A stretch of DNA of 8,729 nucleotides from UBA6902 sp964393845 (GCA_964393845.1 CAYMUX010000126.1:1-8729); one strand, 5' to 3'; counted from the first letter of the stretch, positions 1 through 6,617 are shown. The notes: a model not told the origin generated them from the letters alone. Numbers and translations: made by a program.

Positions 1-5
1 CAAGA

Positions 6-2324
6 TCAACTGCATTTTGTAAATCCGCAGTCCCTGCAGATAGCACATCCACCCTCGTGCTCAACAGCTCCTCCACAGTCCGGACATGCGCCGCAGAATG
101 TGGCCTTATCTTTTTTAGGATGCGAGCCGTTGCCGTTGCTTTTATTCCCGCGCTCGATATATCTTTCTATGGACTTTGATATGGCATCAGAGCAGGATGC
201 TATCTTTCCGCCGTTGGCCCATGCAGGGCTGTGACAGCTTATACCCCTGAGCTGTTTTTCTATTTCTACGGGTTCAATATTGCTTCTGAATGCAAGGCTC
301 ACAAGCCTTCCGATGGCCTCTGCCTGGCTCGAAGCACAGCCACCCGCCTTTCCCATTTGTGTGAAAAGCTCGAAAAGGTTTCCTTCTGCATCTTCATTTA
401 TTGTGACATACAGGTTGCCGCAGCCGGTTTTCATGAGCCTGGTTGTACCTTTGATTACTTCCGGCCTTTCCTTTGGTGTAATTTTAAGTGTTGACGCCGT
501 TATTTCTTTGCCTGCTTCCTGTTTTGCCGTTTGACCGGTAGAGAGAACCTGCTCATCCCGTGAACCGTCTCTGTAAACGGTAAGACCCTTGCAGCCAAGG
601 CCGTACGCCAGGAAATATACATCTTCAACATCCTTAGGGCAGGCATTATGGGAAAAATTAACAGTTTTAGAAACCGCATTGTCAACATGCTTCTGAAATG
701 CCGCCTGCATCCTTACATGATCAAGGGGAGATATGTCGTGTGCGGTAATGAAAGTCTTTTTAACATCATCGGGTATTCCACTGATCTCTTTCAGACTTCC
801 TTTTTCAGCAATCTCTTCTATAAGCTCCTTGCTCCAGAATCCCCTTTCCTTTGCTATTTTCTCAAAATGAGGATTGACTTCGTAAAGCTTGGTGCCTTCA
901 AGGATATTTCGTACAAAAGAAACGGCAAACAAAGGCTCTATTCCGCTTGAGCATCCCGCTATTATTGAAAGGGTCCCTGTAGGCGCTATTGTTGTAGTAG
1001 TGGCATTTCTTACGGCCATATCGTCCGTATAAATGCTCTGATCAAAGTTCGGGAAAACACCCCTTTCTACGGCAAGAAAAGCGGATTGTTTTTTGCTTTC
1101 CGTCTGGATAAACTTCATGACTTCGTTTGCGAGTTTTGATGCTTCAACAGAGTTATAAGGAATACCAAGCTGTATCAGCATATCCGCCCAGCCCATGACT
1201 CCAAGTCCTATTTTTCTGTTCGCCTTTGTAGCAAGCTCTATTTTTTTCAATGGATATTTGTTGATATCAATAACATTATCAAGGAAATGAACAGAAAGGC
1301 GCACTGTTTCCCTGAGAGCCTCCCAATCTATTAGATTGTAAGCTTCTTCTGCTGTTCCGCTCTTATGTGCTTCCGTATTTGCATTTACCCTGTTGGCAAA
1401 AGGTTTTCTAACAGAGTGAACGAACCTGGCTAAGTTAATCGAGCCTAAATTGCATGATTCATACGGCAGAAGCGGCTGTTCACCGCAAGGATTAGTGCTT
1501 TCAATTTGCCCTATGGAAGGGGTAGGATTGTATTGATTCATTCTGTCCATGAATATGATGCCCGGTTCCCCGTTTTTCCAGGCATGTCTTACGATTGAGT
1601 TAAATACATCCCTGGCCTTTAACCGGCGTACGGATTTTTGGGTATGAGGGTTTATTAAATCATATTCTTCGTTCTTTTCAATGGCCTTCATGAATACATC
1701 GGTCAATGCAACCGACAGGTTGAAATTGTTGAGCTTAGCATTATTGTCTTTTGCTGAAATAAAATCCAGAATATCGGGGTGGTCAACTCGTAATATGCCC
1801 ATATTGGCGCCCCTTCTTGTACCACCCTGTTTTATAGCTTCGGTAGCCGAATCAAAAACCGACATGAAAGAGAGAGGCCCTGAGGAAACGCCTTTTGTGG
1901 AACCCACTATGTCACCCTTCGGTCTCAAGTTTGAGAATGAGAAACCGGTCCCTCCGCCTGACTTATGAATTAATGCTGCATTTTTTACTGCCTCAAAAAT
2001 CGATTCCATTGAATCATCAACGGGTAGAACAAAGCAGGCAGACAATTGGCCGAGTCTTCTTCCAGCGTTCATAAGAGTAGGACTGTTTGGTAAAAACTTC
2101 AATGATGTCATGAGGGTATAAAATCTATCCTCTAAATTATTAATACCCGGTTCAGATTTGTCATAATTCAGCTCAACGGATGCAACAGCCTTTGCAACCC
2201 TTCTGAATAGACTTTCAGGACCCTCAATGACCCTGCCTTCTTCGTCTTTCTTCAGATATCTCTTTTCAAGAACTTTCAACGCGCTCGGGCTTAAATCCAG
2301 TTGAGTTGACATTATTTCTGCCAT
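6..2324 (-). CDS. nrdJ: Vitamin B12-dependent (class II) ribonucleoside reductase
   Basis: Reduces ribonucleotides to deoxyribonucleotides for DNA synthesis in the cytoplasm, using adenosylcobalamin to make the active-site thiyl radical, so it needs neither oxygen nor a second radical subunit. The 772-residue protein shows the family's barrel signatures: Cys97 in LSACFVLP, the Asn278-Cys280-Glu282 triad in NPCGEQP (Cys280 being the expected thiyl radical site), and Cys291 in ESCNLGSINL as redox partner of Cys97. A TSCPD-type region follows (about 630-710, TGCGNLYVTI), then a C-terminal cysteine cluster (Cys744, 747, 750, 760, 763, 766, 771), probably a zinc ribbon plus the reducing tail. No N-terminal ATP-cone is evident. 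The first ATG is chosen because GGAGG lies 5 nt upstream; the Met at residue 5 lacks its own site. The stop is 5 bp from the window edge. Family assignment is firm; the substrate level (di- or triphosphate) is not readable. Confidence 0.97.
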   Translation of the reverse strand: MAEIMSTQLDLSPSALKVLEKRYLKKDEEGRVIEGPESLFRRVAKAVASVELNYDKSEPGINNLEDRFYTLMTSLKFLPNSPTLMNAGRRLGQLSACFVLPVDDSMESIFEAVKNAALIHKSGGGTGFSFSNLRPKGDIVGSTKGVSSGPLSFMSVFDSATEAIKQGGTRRGANMGILRVDHPDILDFISAKDNNAKLNNFNLSVALTDVFMKAIEKNEEYDLINPHTQKSVRRLKARDVFNSIVRHAWKNGEPGIIFMDRMNQYNPTPSIGQIESTNPCGEQPLLPYESCNLGSINLARFVHSVRKPFANRVNANTEAHKSGTAEEAYNLIDWEALRETVRLSVHFLDNVIDINKYPLKKIELATKANRKIGLGVMGWADMLIQLGIPYNSVEASKLANEVMKFIQTESKKQSAFLAVERGVFPNFDQSIYTDDMAVRNATTTTIAPTGTLSIIAGCSSGIEPLFAVSFVRNILEGTKLYEVNPHFEKIAKERGFWSKELIEEIAEKGSLKEISGIPDDVKKTFITAHDISPLDHVRMQAAFQKHVDNAVSKTVNFSHNACPKDVEDVYFLAYGLGCKGLTVYRDGSRDEQVLSTGQTAKQEAGKEITASTLKITPKERPEVIKGTTRLMKTGCGNLYVTINEDAEGNLFELFTQMGKAGGCASSQAEAIGRLVSLAFRSNIEPVEIEKQLRGISCHSPAWANGGKIASCSDAISKSIERYIERGNKSNGNGSHPKKDKATFCGACPDCGGAVEHEGGCAICRDCGFTKCS

Positions 2325-2420
2325 AATTCCTCCATTTTTATAAATTGATTATAATATATTTCATTAATATTTATGGATTAAGAAACATTATTGTTATGAA
2401 GTTTGCTTATATTTATATTT

Positions 2421-2436
2421 ACACTCTATTTAGATG
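2421..2436 (-). promoter_or_regulatory. NrdR-like box 2, just past the start site
   Basis: The 16-mer, read on the plus strand as ACACTCTATTTAGATG, matches 11 of 16 consensus positions, including the ACAC half-site. It starts exactly 31 bp from box 1, about three helical turns, which is the usual spacing of paired NrdR boxes. It lies just downstream of the predicted start site. Alone it would be weak; the exact spacing makes it credible. Confidence 0.6.
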
Positions 2437-2445
2437 CGCGATAAA

Positions 2446-2474
2446 ATTAAACCACAATATATGGTATATGTCAA
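2446..2474 (-). promoter_or_regulatory. Predicted sigma70-type promoter of nrdJ
   Basis: On the minus strand, a perfect -35 TTGACA (2469-2474) is followed by exactly 17 bp (2452-2468) and a -10 TTTAAT (2446-2451; 5 of 6 matches to TATAAT). Transcription would begin near 2439, giving a leader of about 115 nt before the nrdJ ATG. It is the best promoter match in the interval, and its co-location with NrdR-like boxes strengthens the call. Confidence 0.75.
2452..2467 (-). promoter_or_regulatory. NrdR-like box 1, in the promoter spacer
   Basis: The 16-mer, read on the plus strand as CCACAATATATGGTAT, matches 13 of 16 positions of the NrdR box consensus as I remember it (ACACwATATaTwGTGT). It fills the spacer between the -35 and -10 hexamers, where a bound repressor would exclude RNA polymerase. 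NrdR is the Zn/ATP-cone repressor of bacterial ribonucleotide reductase genes. The nrdR gene itself is not in this window. Confidence 0.7.
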
Positions 2475-2711
2475 GTTGAAAAATTAATATTTTTAAAGTA
2501 ATTGATTCTAATGATGTTTTGCTGTGAACAGGTAGTTTATTAAATGTGGATTAAAAAAAGTAGTCTTGTTTTGCGGCTCTTTTTTACCACATTTCTCTAT
2601 TGCCGGTAAGTTTAGTCAGGGTGGTCGATATAGTTATTTTCCAGACTTTACGAATTTACTTTTTCAACTCAACCTGTTTGAATATTATCTAAACCATCAC
2701 AATATTCTCAG

Positions 2712-4787
2712 CTATCCCCTCCACTCAAGTGTCAATAGAGGCTTATCAGATAAGCTGTCAGCTTTTATTTTTTTCAGAAAACCGGACACTGTGTGGTCTG
2801 AATTCACTCGGGATTCGTTGACATGCAGCTGAAGTACATCGCTGTGCGGCAGATGATAAGTCTGAAATTCTTTTGTCTTGCTTAGCTCGCTTGCCGCTAT
2901 GATCTTCTCAAGACTCCTGACTCCGTGTTCAAGCGGCACATTCAATAAATACGATAGAACTTCCTGTGATATTTTTGTAACTTTTTTCTGCTTTTTCAGA
3001 AAGGCACGGATCATTATGGCCCTGACAAGCTTTGCGGGATCAGGCTTATCAAACCGGATATTTGATTTTAAATCAAGGTCAACAGATGGAACAGTCAGAC
3101 TGCTGTCCAAGCGACTGTGGAAATCCGGTCCTTTTAAAGTCTTACCATCGGCAGATGCCCACATATTAAATTCTGCATCGTTTTTAAAAGTGCCTCCTAT
3201 AAAAACAAATACGCATTTGCCAAGTGCCTGGGTGGTCATGCCGTCAAAAAAACTTGCATCCTGCATCGGCATGAGAAAAGAGGACAGCCAGCCTGCTTTA
3301 AATCCATTATAGTATGTGTCGAATTCGTCCCATAGAACAAAAGGTATCTTTCCGCGTAAACCAATTGACTGGATTTTTGTAAAAGCATCAACAAGACGGG
3401 ATGTTTGATTCAACTGGGATAGATTGAAAAGTATTTTCTCAAATTTATTGCCGGAAGGGTCTGCAGCATACGCTGCCTGTTCCGCAACAAAGGACTTGCC
3501 TGAACCGGGGCTTCCGAATATGGAAAATGAAAATACCCCTTTACCATTTTTCATATGATTTATCAGTCTGCTGGAAAGTCCAAGTAGTGTGCGTGAGTAA
3601 TCAGGCGAAGCTGTAAAAAGGCCCCCCAGCCTGAATACCGTCTTTTCACAGAGGGCTTCTTCATTTCCGGTAACGATGGTGCTTGTAGTGGCCCAATCTC
3701 CTTTAGGAGGTATCATACTATATTCGATGATGTCCTTATGGGTGTCAGGATCTTTTAATAGCTCAACTGGCAAGTTGGTTTTATCAGGGAGTATCCATTC
3801 TTCCTCCCCTTCTTTTGGTCCAATATACCCTGCCATGACAACCTTCCTGACACGGGCCAGTCCCATCTTTGCACAATCAAGAATGGAACACTTATTGACA
3901 AGTGTATTGGCCAAAGAATATACAAAAACTATGCCGCCTGCAACAACAGTTCCATAGTCTTCTCTTGTAAAAGATCCCGGCTGATCACCTTTGAAAATGA
4001 GCAATTTACCCTGTGGAGATATGCCCGGCCCTACTACCAACGCCCCGTCATATGAAATCTGAATGACGATATTATGAAGCCATTTATTCCTTGAATCCGA
4101 CCACAAGGTTTTGTCATCCCTGAGATAATCGATCAACCTTCGATATATATCTTCCCAATTGCCGGGAAACCAGAGTGAGCCATCAGCCATATCCTGTATA
4201 GGGGAAAACCATATGCCTTCTCCTATACCTTTATTCCTGATTTCCCGCCATTCTTTTTTTCTTGGATCATGTGTACGAACAATATAGGGGCGTTTTCTTA
4301 GAATGTTCGGAAGGCCATCCTTATTTACATTCAACCATCCCTGGTTGAAGTCTATGATCATCACAGGTACTGATGATGATACAGCCTCAGGAGAACAACT
4401 GCCAAGTTTTCCTGATGGATATTCCCGTTCACCGGCGGCAATTGCTTGTCCAACACACCATCTGTTCCCTCTCTCGTCTTTCTTGCGGGTCAACATATAA
4501 ATGGAAAGAGCAACATTGTTATTCGGCGGGCAAGGGTCAATCGCTCTGAAACCGGTTTTATTCAGATACTGCAGAAGATTTCCTGAACCACCGTCAAGAT
4601 CTACTGTCCAGAACCGGCTGGCGTTAACCCAGGCTTCACGAAGATTTGCCGGTTCGTCAGAAGAGCCTTCAAGGTAAATGAACCTGTCTTTGCTGTTGTC
4701 GCCAGTCACTAAAATATCATAATTGGTCCTGGATTTTTTCCCGTCTTTGCTCACTGTCTTTTTCTGCAAAATGGATTTTCTTCCCAT
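2712..4787 (-). CDS. AAA+ family ATPase with large unassigned N-terminal region, paired with RyR protein
   Basis: The 691-residue protein has an AAA+ module in its second half: Walker A GSPGSGKS (425-432), Walker B FVLWDEFD (483-490), a hydrophobic sensor-1-like strand ending IGGTFKND (529-536), a likely arginine finger in DFHSRLD (Arg559), and a sensor-2-like HGVRSLEKI (Arg624). It is thus likely an active ATPase. Residues 1-380 match no domain I can name firmly. Segments such as VPVMIIDFNQGW (140-151), VIQISYDGALVVGPG (241-255) and GTVVAGGIVFVYSLANTLV (279-297) alternate strands and glycine turns in a way reminiscent of a degenerate ribokinase/PfkB-type fold; this is inference. No signal peptide or clear membrane segment is seen. 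GGGGG lies 4 nt before the ATG. The RyR gene ends 25 bp upstream on the same strand, so the two are probably co-transcribed. The substrate remodelled by the ATPase is unknown. Confidence 0.85.
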   Translation of the reverse strand: MGRKSILQKKTVSKDGKKSRTNYDILVTGDNSKDRFIYLEGSSDEPANLREAWVNASRFWTVDLDGGSGNLLQYLNKTGFRAIDPCPPNNNVALSIYMLTRKKDERGNRWCVGQAIAAGEREYPSGKLGSCSPEAVSSSVPVMIIDFNQGWLNVNKDGLPNILRKRPYIVRTHDPRKKEWREIRNKGIGEGIWFSPIQDMADGSLWFPGNWEDIYRRLIDYLRDDKTLWSDSRNKWLHNIVIQISYDGALVVGPGISPQGKLLIFKGDQPGSFTREDYGTVVAGGIVFVYSLANTLVNKCSILDCAKMGLARVRKVVMAGYIGPKEGEEEWILPDKTNLPVELLKDPDTHKDIIEYSMIPPKGDWATTSTIVTGNEEALCEKTVFRLGGLFTASPDYSRTLLGLSSRLINHMKNGKGVFSFSIFGSPGSGKSFVAEQAAYAADPSGNKFEKILFNLSQLNQTSRLVDAFTKIQSIGLRGKIPFVLWDEFDTYYNGFKAGWLSSFLMPMQDASFFDGMTTQALGKCVFVFIGGTFKNDAEFNMWASADGKTLKGPDFHSRLDSSLTVPSVDLDLKSNIRFDKPDPAKLVRAIMIRAFLKKQKKVTKISQEVLSYLLNVPLEHGVRSLEKIIAASELSKTKEFQTYHLPHSDVLQLHVNESRVNSDHTVSGFLKKIKADSLSDKPLLTLEWRG

Positions 4788-4812
4788 AACGCCCCCTTTA
4801 TAACACCTGATA

Positions 4813-5067
4813 CTATTTTTTATTTTCCGCCTTCACCATCTTATACCCCGCCGCAGCGAGGATGGACGGGATGCCCCGCACCATATCCCTGTCCGATTCC
4901 TTATCTGTCTCACTCAACTGATCATATGGAATGATGCAACTGTGTATCTTGTTTGCCTTGTCCGTCACCGGCCCGTACTTCCAGCCGTCACGGACCTTGC
5001 CTTCCATCCAGACTATATGCGCTGCTTCTGCGAGTCGTTCTAATGTTTCTTTATCAATATCTTTCAT
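4813..5067 (-). CDS. Small single-domain RyR (ryanodine receptor repeat) protein
   Basis: The 84-residue protein consists almost wholly of one RyR domain (Pfam RyR family). The hallmark pattern is visible: helix with H17-x-x-W20, DGWKYGP (27-33), H42, IIPYDQL (45-51), and a second helix with K56, D59, R60, followed by a hydrophobic helix ending AAAGYKM (71-77). In animals these repeats decorate ryanodine and IP3-type calcium channels; free-standing prokaryotic copies are known structurally, but their ligand is not firmly established. Comparative genomics has proposed roles in nucleotide-signal or conflict systems. GGAG lies 7 nt before the ATG at 5067. It is first in a two-gene unit with the AAA+ ATPase 25 bp downstream, so a sensor or adaptor role for that ATPase is the natural inference. 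The domain call is confident; the function is open. Confidence 0.88.
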   Translation of the reverse strand: MKDIDKETLERLAEAAHIVWMEGKVRDGWKYGPVTDKANKIHSCIIPYDQLSETDKESDRDMVRGIPSILAAAGYKMVKAENKK

Positions 5068-5115
5068 AAATTCTCCATTGTTAAAATTTAATTATCTTAC
5101 TCTATCCGGGGGTTC

Positions 5116-5136
5116 TGAGTCTATGATAATTTATCA
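5116..5136. repeat. 21-nt direct repeat, left copy, with perfect palindrome
   Basis: This 21-mer (TGAGTCTATG then TAATTTATCA separated by one base) matches the copy at 5987-6007 at 20 of 21 positions, in the same orientation. The two lie 871 bp apart and bracket the AbrB/PIN cassette; sequence on either side of each copy is not alike. The left copy also contains a perfect 15-nt palindrome, ATGATAATTTATCAT (5123-5137), lying 56-70 bp before the RyR gene ATG. It could be an operator, or one edge of an inserted segment. Confidence 0.7.
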
Positions 5137-5228
5137 TCTCATTTCTTGTATCCTCTTGATCAATTGGCAAGCCTTAAACTTCTCCGGATTAGTTGCTAAA
5201 TAGCCGCGAATACTGCGTACTTGGAGCA

Positions 5229-5257
5229 TTGACAAATATCCCTCCTTACATTATCAT
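5229..5257 (+). promoter_or_regulatory. Predicted sigma70-type promoter of the AbrB/PIN toxin-antitoxin pair
   Basis: A perfect -35 TTGACA (5229-5234), a 17-bp spacer and a -10 TATCAT (5252-5257; 5 of 6 matches) place the start near 5264. The leader would be only about 15 nt, just enough for the AAGGAGG ribosome site before the ATG at 5279. Confidence 0.75.
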
Positions 5258-5272
5258 ATTTTTGTAAGGAGG
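5241..5272 (+). promoter_or_regulatory. 10-bp inverted repeat, likely autoregulatory operator
   Basis: CCTCCTTACA (5241-5250) and TGTAAGGAGG (5263-5272) are perfect inverted arms around a 12-nt centre. The left arm lies in the promoter spacer, the -10 sits in the centre, and the right arm covers the predicted start site and the ribosome site. Because the left arm lies upstream of the start site it would not be transcribed from this promoter, which favours a DNA operator over an RNA hairpin. AbrB/MazE-type antitoxins commonly bind such palindromes to repress their own operon. Confidence 0.65.
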
Positions 5273-5278
5273 ACGAAA

Positions 5279-5512
5279 ATGAGATCCGTGATAACATCCA
5301 AGTATCAGACCACGATACCAAAAGAGATTCGGGAAACGCTGAAGCTTTCCGTCAACGACGCTGTAGAGTGGCGGATAAACGGAAACACCGCTGTTGTGTA
5401 TCCAACACAGCGGGCCTTCCTGGCGCGCAAGGGCGCTGTTAAGACCGGCAAGGGCGATATTGCCGCCGACATTTTGAAGGCGCGACTTGCCCGCGCGGAG
5501 CGCAAAAGGTGA
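5279..5512 (+). CDS. AbrB/MazE/SpoVT-family antitoxin (VapB-type)
   Basis: The 77-residue protein begins with the swapped-hairpin AbrB DNA-binding motif, TSKYQTTIPKEIRETLKLSVNDAVEWRI (6-33), with the TTIPKEIR signature. A basic, helical C-terminal tail (45-77) is expected to thread into the partner toxin and block its active site. GGAGG lies 6 nt before the ATG. The stop codon overlaps the start of the PIN-domain gene by 4 bp, the usual arrangement of antitoxin first, toxin second. It should bind the inverted repeat over its own promoter, alone or with toxin. The cassette is visibly GC-richer than its flanks (about 55% in a sampled 60-nt row of the toxin gene against under 40% in a row of the hepT gene), suggesting separate acquisition. 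Confidence 0.9.
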   Translation: MRSVITSKYQTTIPKEIRETLKLSVNDAVEWRINGNTAVVYPTQRAFLARKGAVKTGKGDIAADILKARLARAERKR

Positions 5513-5934
5513 AGCAGTACGTCATTGATACGAATGCGCTGCTGTCGTTCGTGACTGACCGTAATACCGCTCAGCAGGCGGTCATGACCGGCGTCTTCGA
5601 GCAGGTTGCCGCAGCGAAAGCGTCAATACTGTGCCCTCAAAATGTCGTCGCCGAATTCGTCTATGTGATGGATACGGTATATCTTCAGCCGAAGCCGTCT
5701 ATCAGATCAATCATTGCGGACTTTATCGCGATGCCCGGCGTCACGATCATCGATAAAACTGATTTAGACGCGGTATTCTCTCTCTGGCCCGAAGTATTTG
5801 ACGATTTTGGCGACGCTATAGTAGCCGCGTGTGCTCAGTCGAAAAAAGGAGCCTCCGTCATTACCTTTGACCGCCGGTTCATGCGCAAACTGGCGTCCTG
5901 CCGTATTCCGTACATGAACGGTAAATCCCGTTAG
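5509..5934 (+). CDS. PIN-domain ribonuclease toxin (VapC-type)
   Basis: The 141-residue protein is a PIN domain, a Mg2+/Mn2+-dependent RNase fold used by VapC toxins to cut tRNA or rRNA. The acidic metal-binding residues are present: Asp7 in YVIDTNALL, Glu49 in VVAEFVYV, Asp102 in DFGDAIVAA (with Asp98/Asp99 nearby) and Asp121 in VITFDRRF. All four positions being intact argues for an active enzyme. Translation starts at a GTG overlapping the antitoxin TGA (GTGA), with GGAG 8 nt upstream inside the antitoxin gene, so the two are translationally coupled. The RNA target cannot be read from sequence. The pair is VapBC-like in architecture; the antitoxin being AbrB-type is a common VapB variant. 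Confidence 0.92.
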   Translation: MKQYVIDTNALLSFVTDRNTAQQAVMTGVFEQVAAAKASILCPQNVVAEFVYVMDTVYLQPKPSIRSIIADFIAMPGVTIIDKTDLDAVFSLWPEVFDDFGDAIVAACAQSKKGASVITFDRRFMRKLASCRIPYMNGKSR

Positions 5935-5981
5935 AAAATCCATATTCTCAAGATCACCACGCGTCAATACTTAGCGCTTTT

Positions 5982-6275
5982 GTGTGTGAGTCTATGAAAA
6001 TTTATCACCGGGTTTCACCAGCCAATTCATCATGTCTTCCCATGATATCTTCTCCGCAAAACACTGTCTATGGAATGGGTTGGGATAAAAATGACTATCT
6101 TATACCGGTAGTATCATATAGTCATTATGTGCCGCCCGTGATGAAAATATTTATAAAGAATTATCCGGACACACGCGGGGCTGTTGTTTTTTCCAGAGAT
6201 CTTGAGAATGAGACCTCTTATCTTGGGAAGAAAATATTCTTCAGGAAGCTTGCAGAGGAGGCAGAGGAACAGTGA
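5982..6275 (+). CDS. Small hypothetical protein, unrecognised
   Basis: I do not recognise this 97-residue ORF. It starts at GTG (5982) or, more likely, at the ATG at 5994 (MKIYHRVS), but neither has a convincing ribosome site. The start region coincides with the right copy of the 21-nt direct repeat. The composition is protein-like, with YGMGWDKNDYLIPVVSYSHYVPPVMKIF in the middle and a charged helical tail (KLAEEAEEQ). No membrane helix or known motif is seen. Its TGA (6273-6275) directly abuts the HepT stop on the other strand. It may be a real small gene, or the remaining 3' part of a gene cut by insertion of the cassette to its left. Confidence 0.4.
   Translation: MCESMKIYHRVSPANSSCLPMISSPQNTVYGMGWDKNDYLIPVVSYSHYVPPVMKIFIKNYPDTRGAVVFSRDLENETSYLGKKIFFRKLAEEAEEQ
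5987..6007. repeat. 21-nt direct repeat, right copy
   Basis: Matches the left copy at 5116-5136 at 20 of 21 positions. The one difference, an A for T at 5998, breaks the perfect palindrome of the left copy, so symmetry here is partial. It overlaps the start region of the small hypothetical ORF. Confidence 0.7.
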
Positions 6276-6617
6276 TCATTTTTCTTTTTCGAGGATAGTC
6301 TGAATGCCTTTTTGCAGTTCCGGCAGTTTATTCTTGATGATGTCCCATAAGATTTCATAGTCAATGCCGAAATAGTCATGCACAATGACGTTTCTGAAAT
6401 CAATTATCTTTCTCCACTCTATAACAGGATATCTGGCTATCACTTCCTGCGGAATATTGTTGGCCGCCTCTCCTATTATTGTGAAATTGCGGACGACAGC
6501 ATCTATCCTCATTTTATCCCTTATTAAATTTTCGTATGAATAATCTCCTGTGTAGGTGATGATATTATTTACAGATTCAAGGATGTCCTCAAGATAAAAC
6601 TTATAGCCCCTATGCAT
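6276..6617 (-). CDS. hepT: HepT-like toxin (HEPN/DUF86 family)
   Basis: The 113-residue, mostly helical protein is a HEPN-fold ribonuclease of the HepT/DUF86 family. The catalytic R-x4-H-x-Y motif is intact as Arg75-N-V-I-V-His80-D-Tyr82, followed by FGID, typical of the family. In characterised type VII systems the partner MntA adds AMP units to the motif tyrosine and so silences the RNase; Tyr82 is the expected target here. The start ATG (6617) overlaps the end of the mntA-like gene by 8 bp, giving translational coupling with the antitoxin translated first. The stop abuts the convergent small ORF with no gap. Recognition is firm; the RNA substrate is unknown. Confidence 0.92.
   Translation of the reverse strand: MHRGYKFYLEDILESVNNIITYTGDYSYENLIRDKMRIDAVVRNFTIIGEAANNIPQEVIARYPVIEWRKIIDFRNVIVHDYFGIDYEILWDIIKNKLPELQKGIQTILEKEK

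Larger units (their letters stand above)
2325..2711. other. Gene-free interval upstream of nrdJ
   Basis: This 387-bp AT-rich interval lies between the AAA+ gene stop and the nrdJ start. Positions 2421-2474 hold the nrdJ promoter and paired NrdR-like boxes. The leader from the predicted start site (about 2439) to the nrdJ ATG is about 115 nt, AT-rich, with no obvious riboswitch-type helices; no cobalamin riboswitch B12-box was recognised. Positions 2475-2711 contain no supported gene. A 7-bp AT-only inverted repeat (2680-2686 with 2701-2707) sits just after the AAA+ gene stop but lacks a following T-run. Confidence 0.6.

Noticed and set aside
2325..2440. Possible cobalamin riboswitch in the nrdJ leader
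   Set aside because: The leader is only about 115 nt and AT-rich, with no recognisable B12-box or GC-containing helices.
2680..2707. GAATATT / AATATTC inverted repeat just after the AAA+ gene stop, as a terminator
   Set aside because: The stem is 7 bp and almost all A-T, the loop is 14 nt, and no T-run follows on the minus strand.
2566..2832. 88-codon plus-strand ORF
   Set aside because: It lies partly antisense to the AAA+ gene, has no ribosome site and its translation looks like no protein family.
2878..3312. 144-codon plus-strand ORF
   Set aside because: It is fully antisense to the AAA+ module, whose motifs prove the other strand is coding.
5101..5200. A promoter for the RyR/AAA+ unit
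   Set aside because: GATAAT-like -10 candidates exist on the minus strand, but no -35 hexamer occurs at 16-18 bp, so none could be chosen.
4931..5203. 90-codon plus-strand ORF across the RyR gene and its upstream region
   Set aside because: Its first half is antisense to the RyR domain. The ESMxIYHxxS likeness to the ORF at 5982 is only the 21-nt repeat translated.
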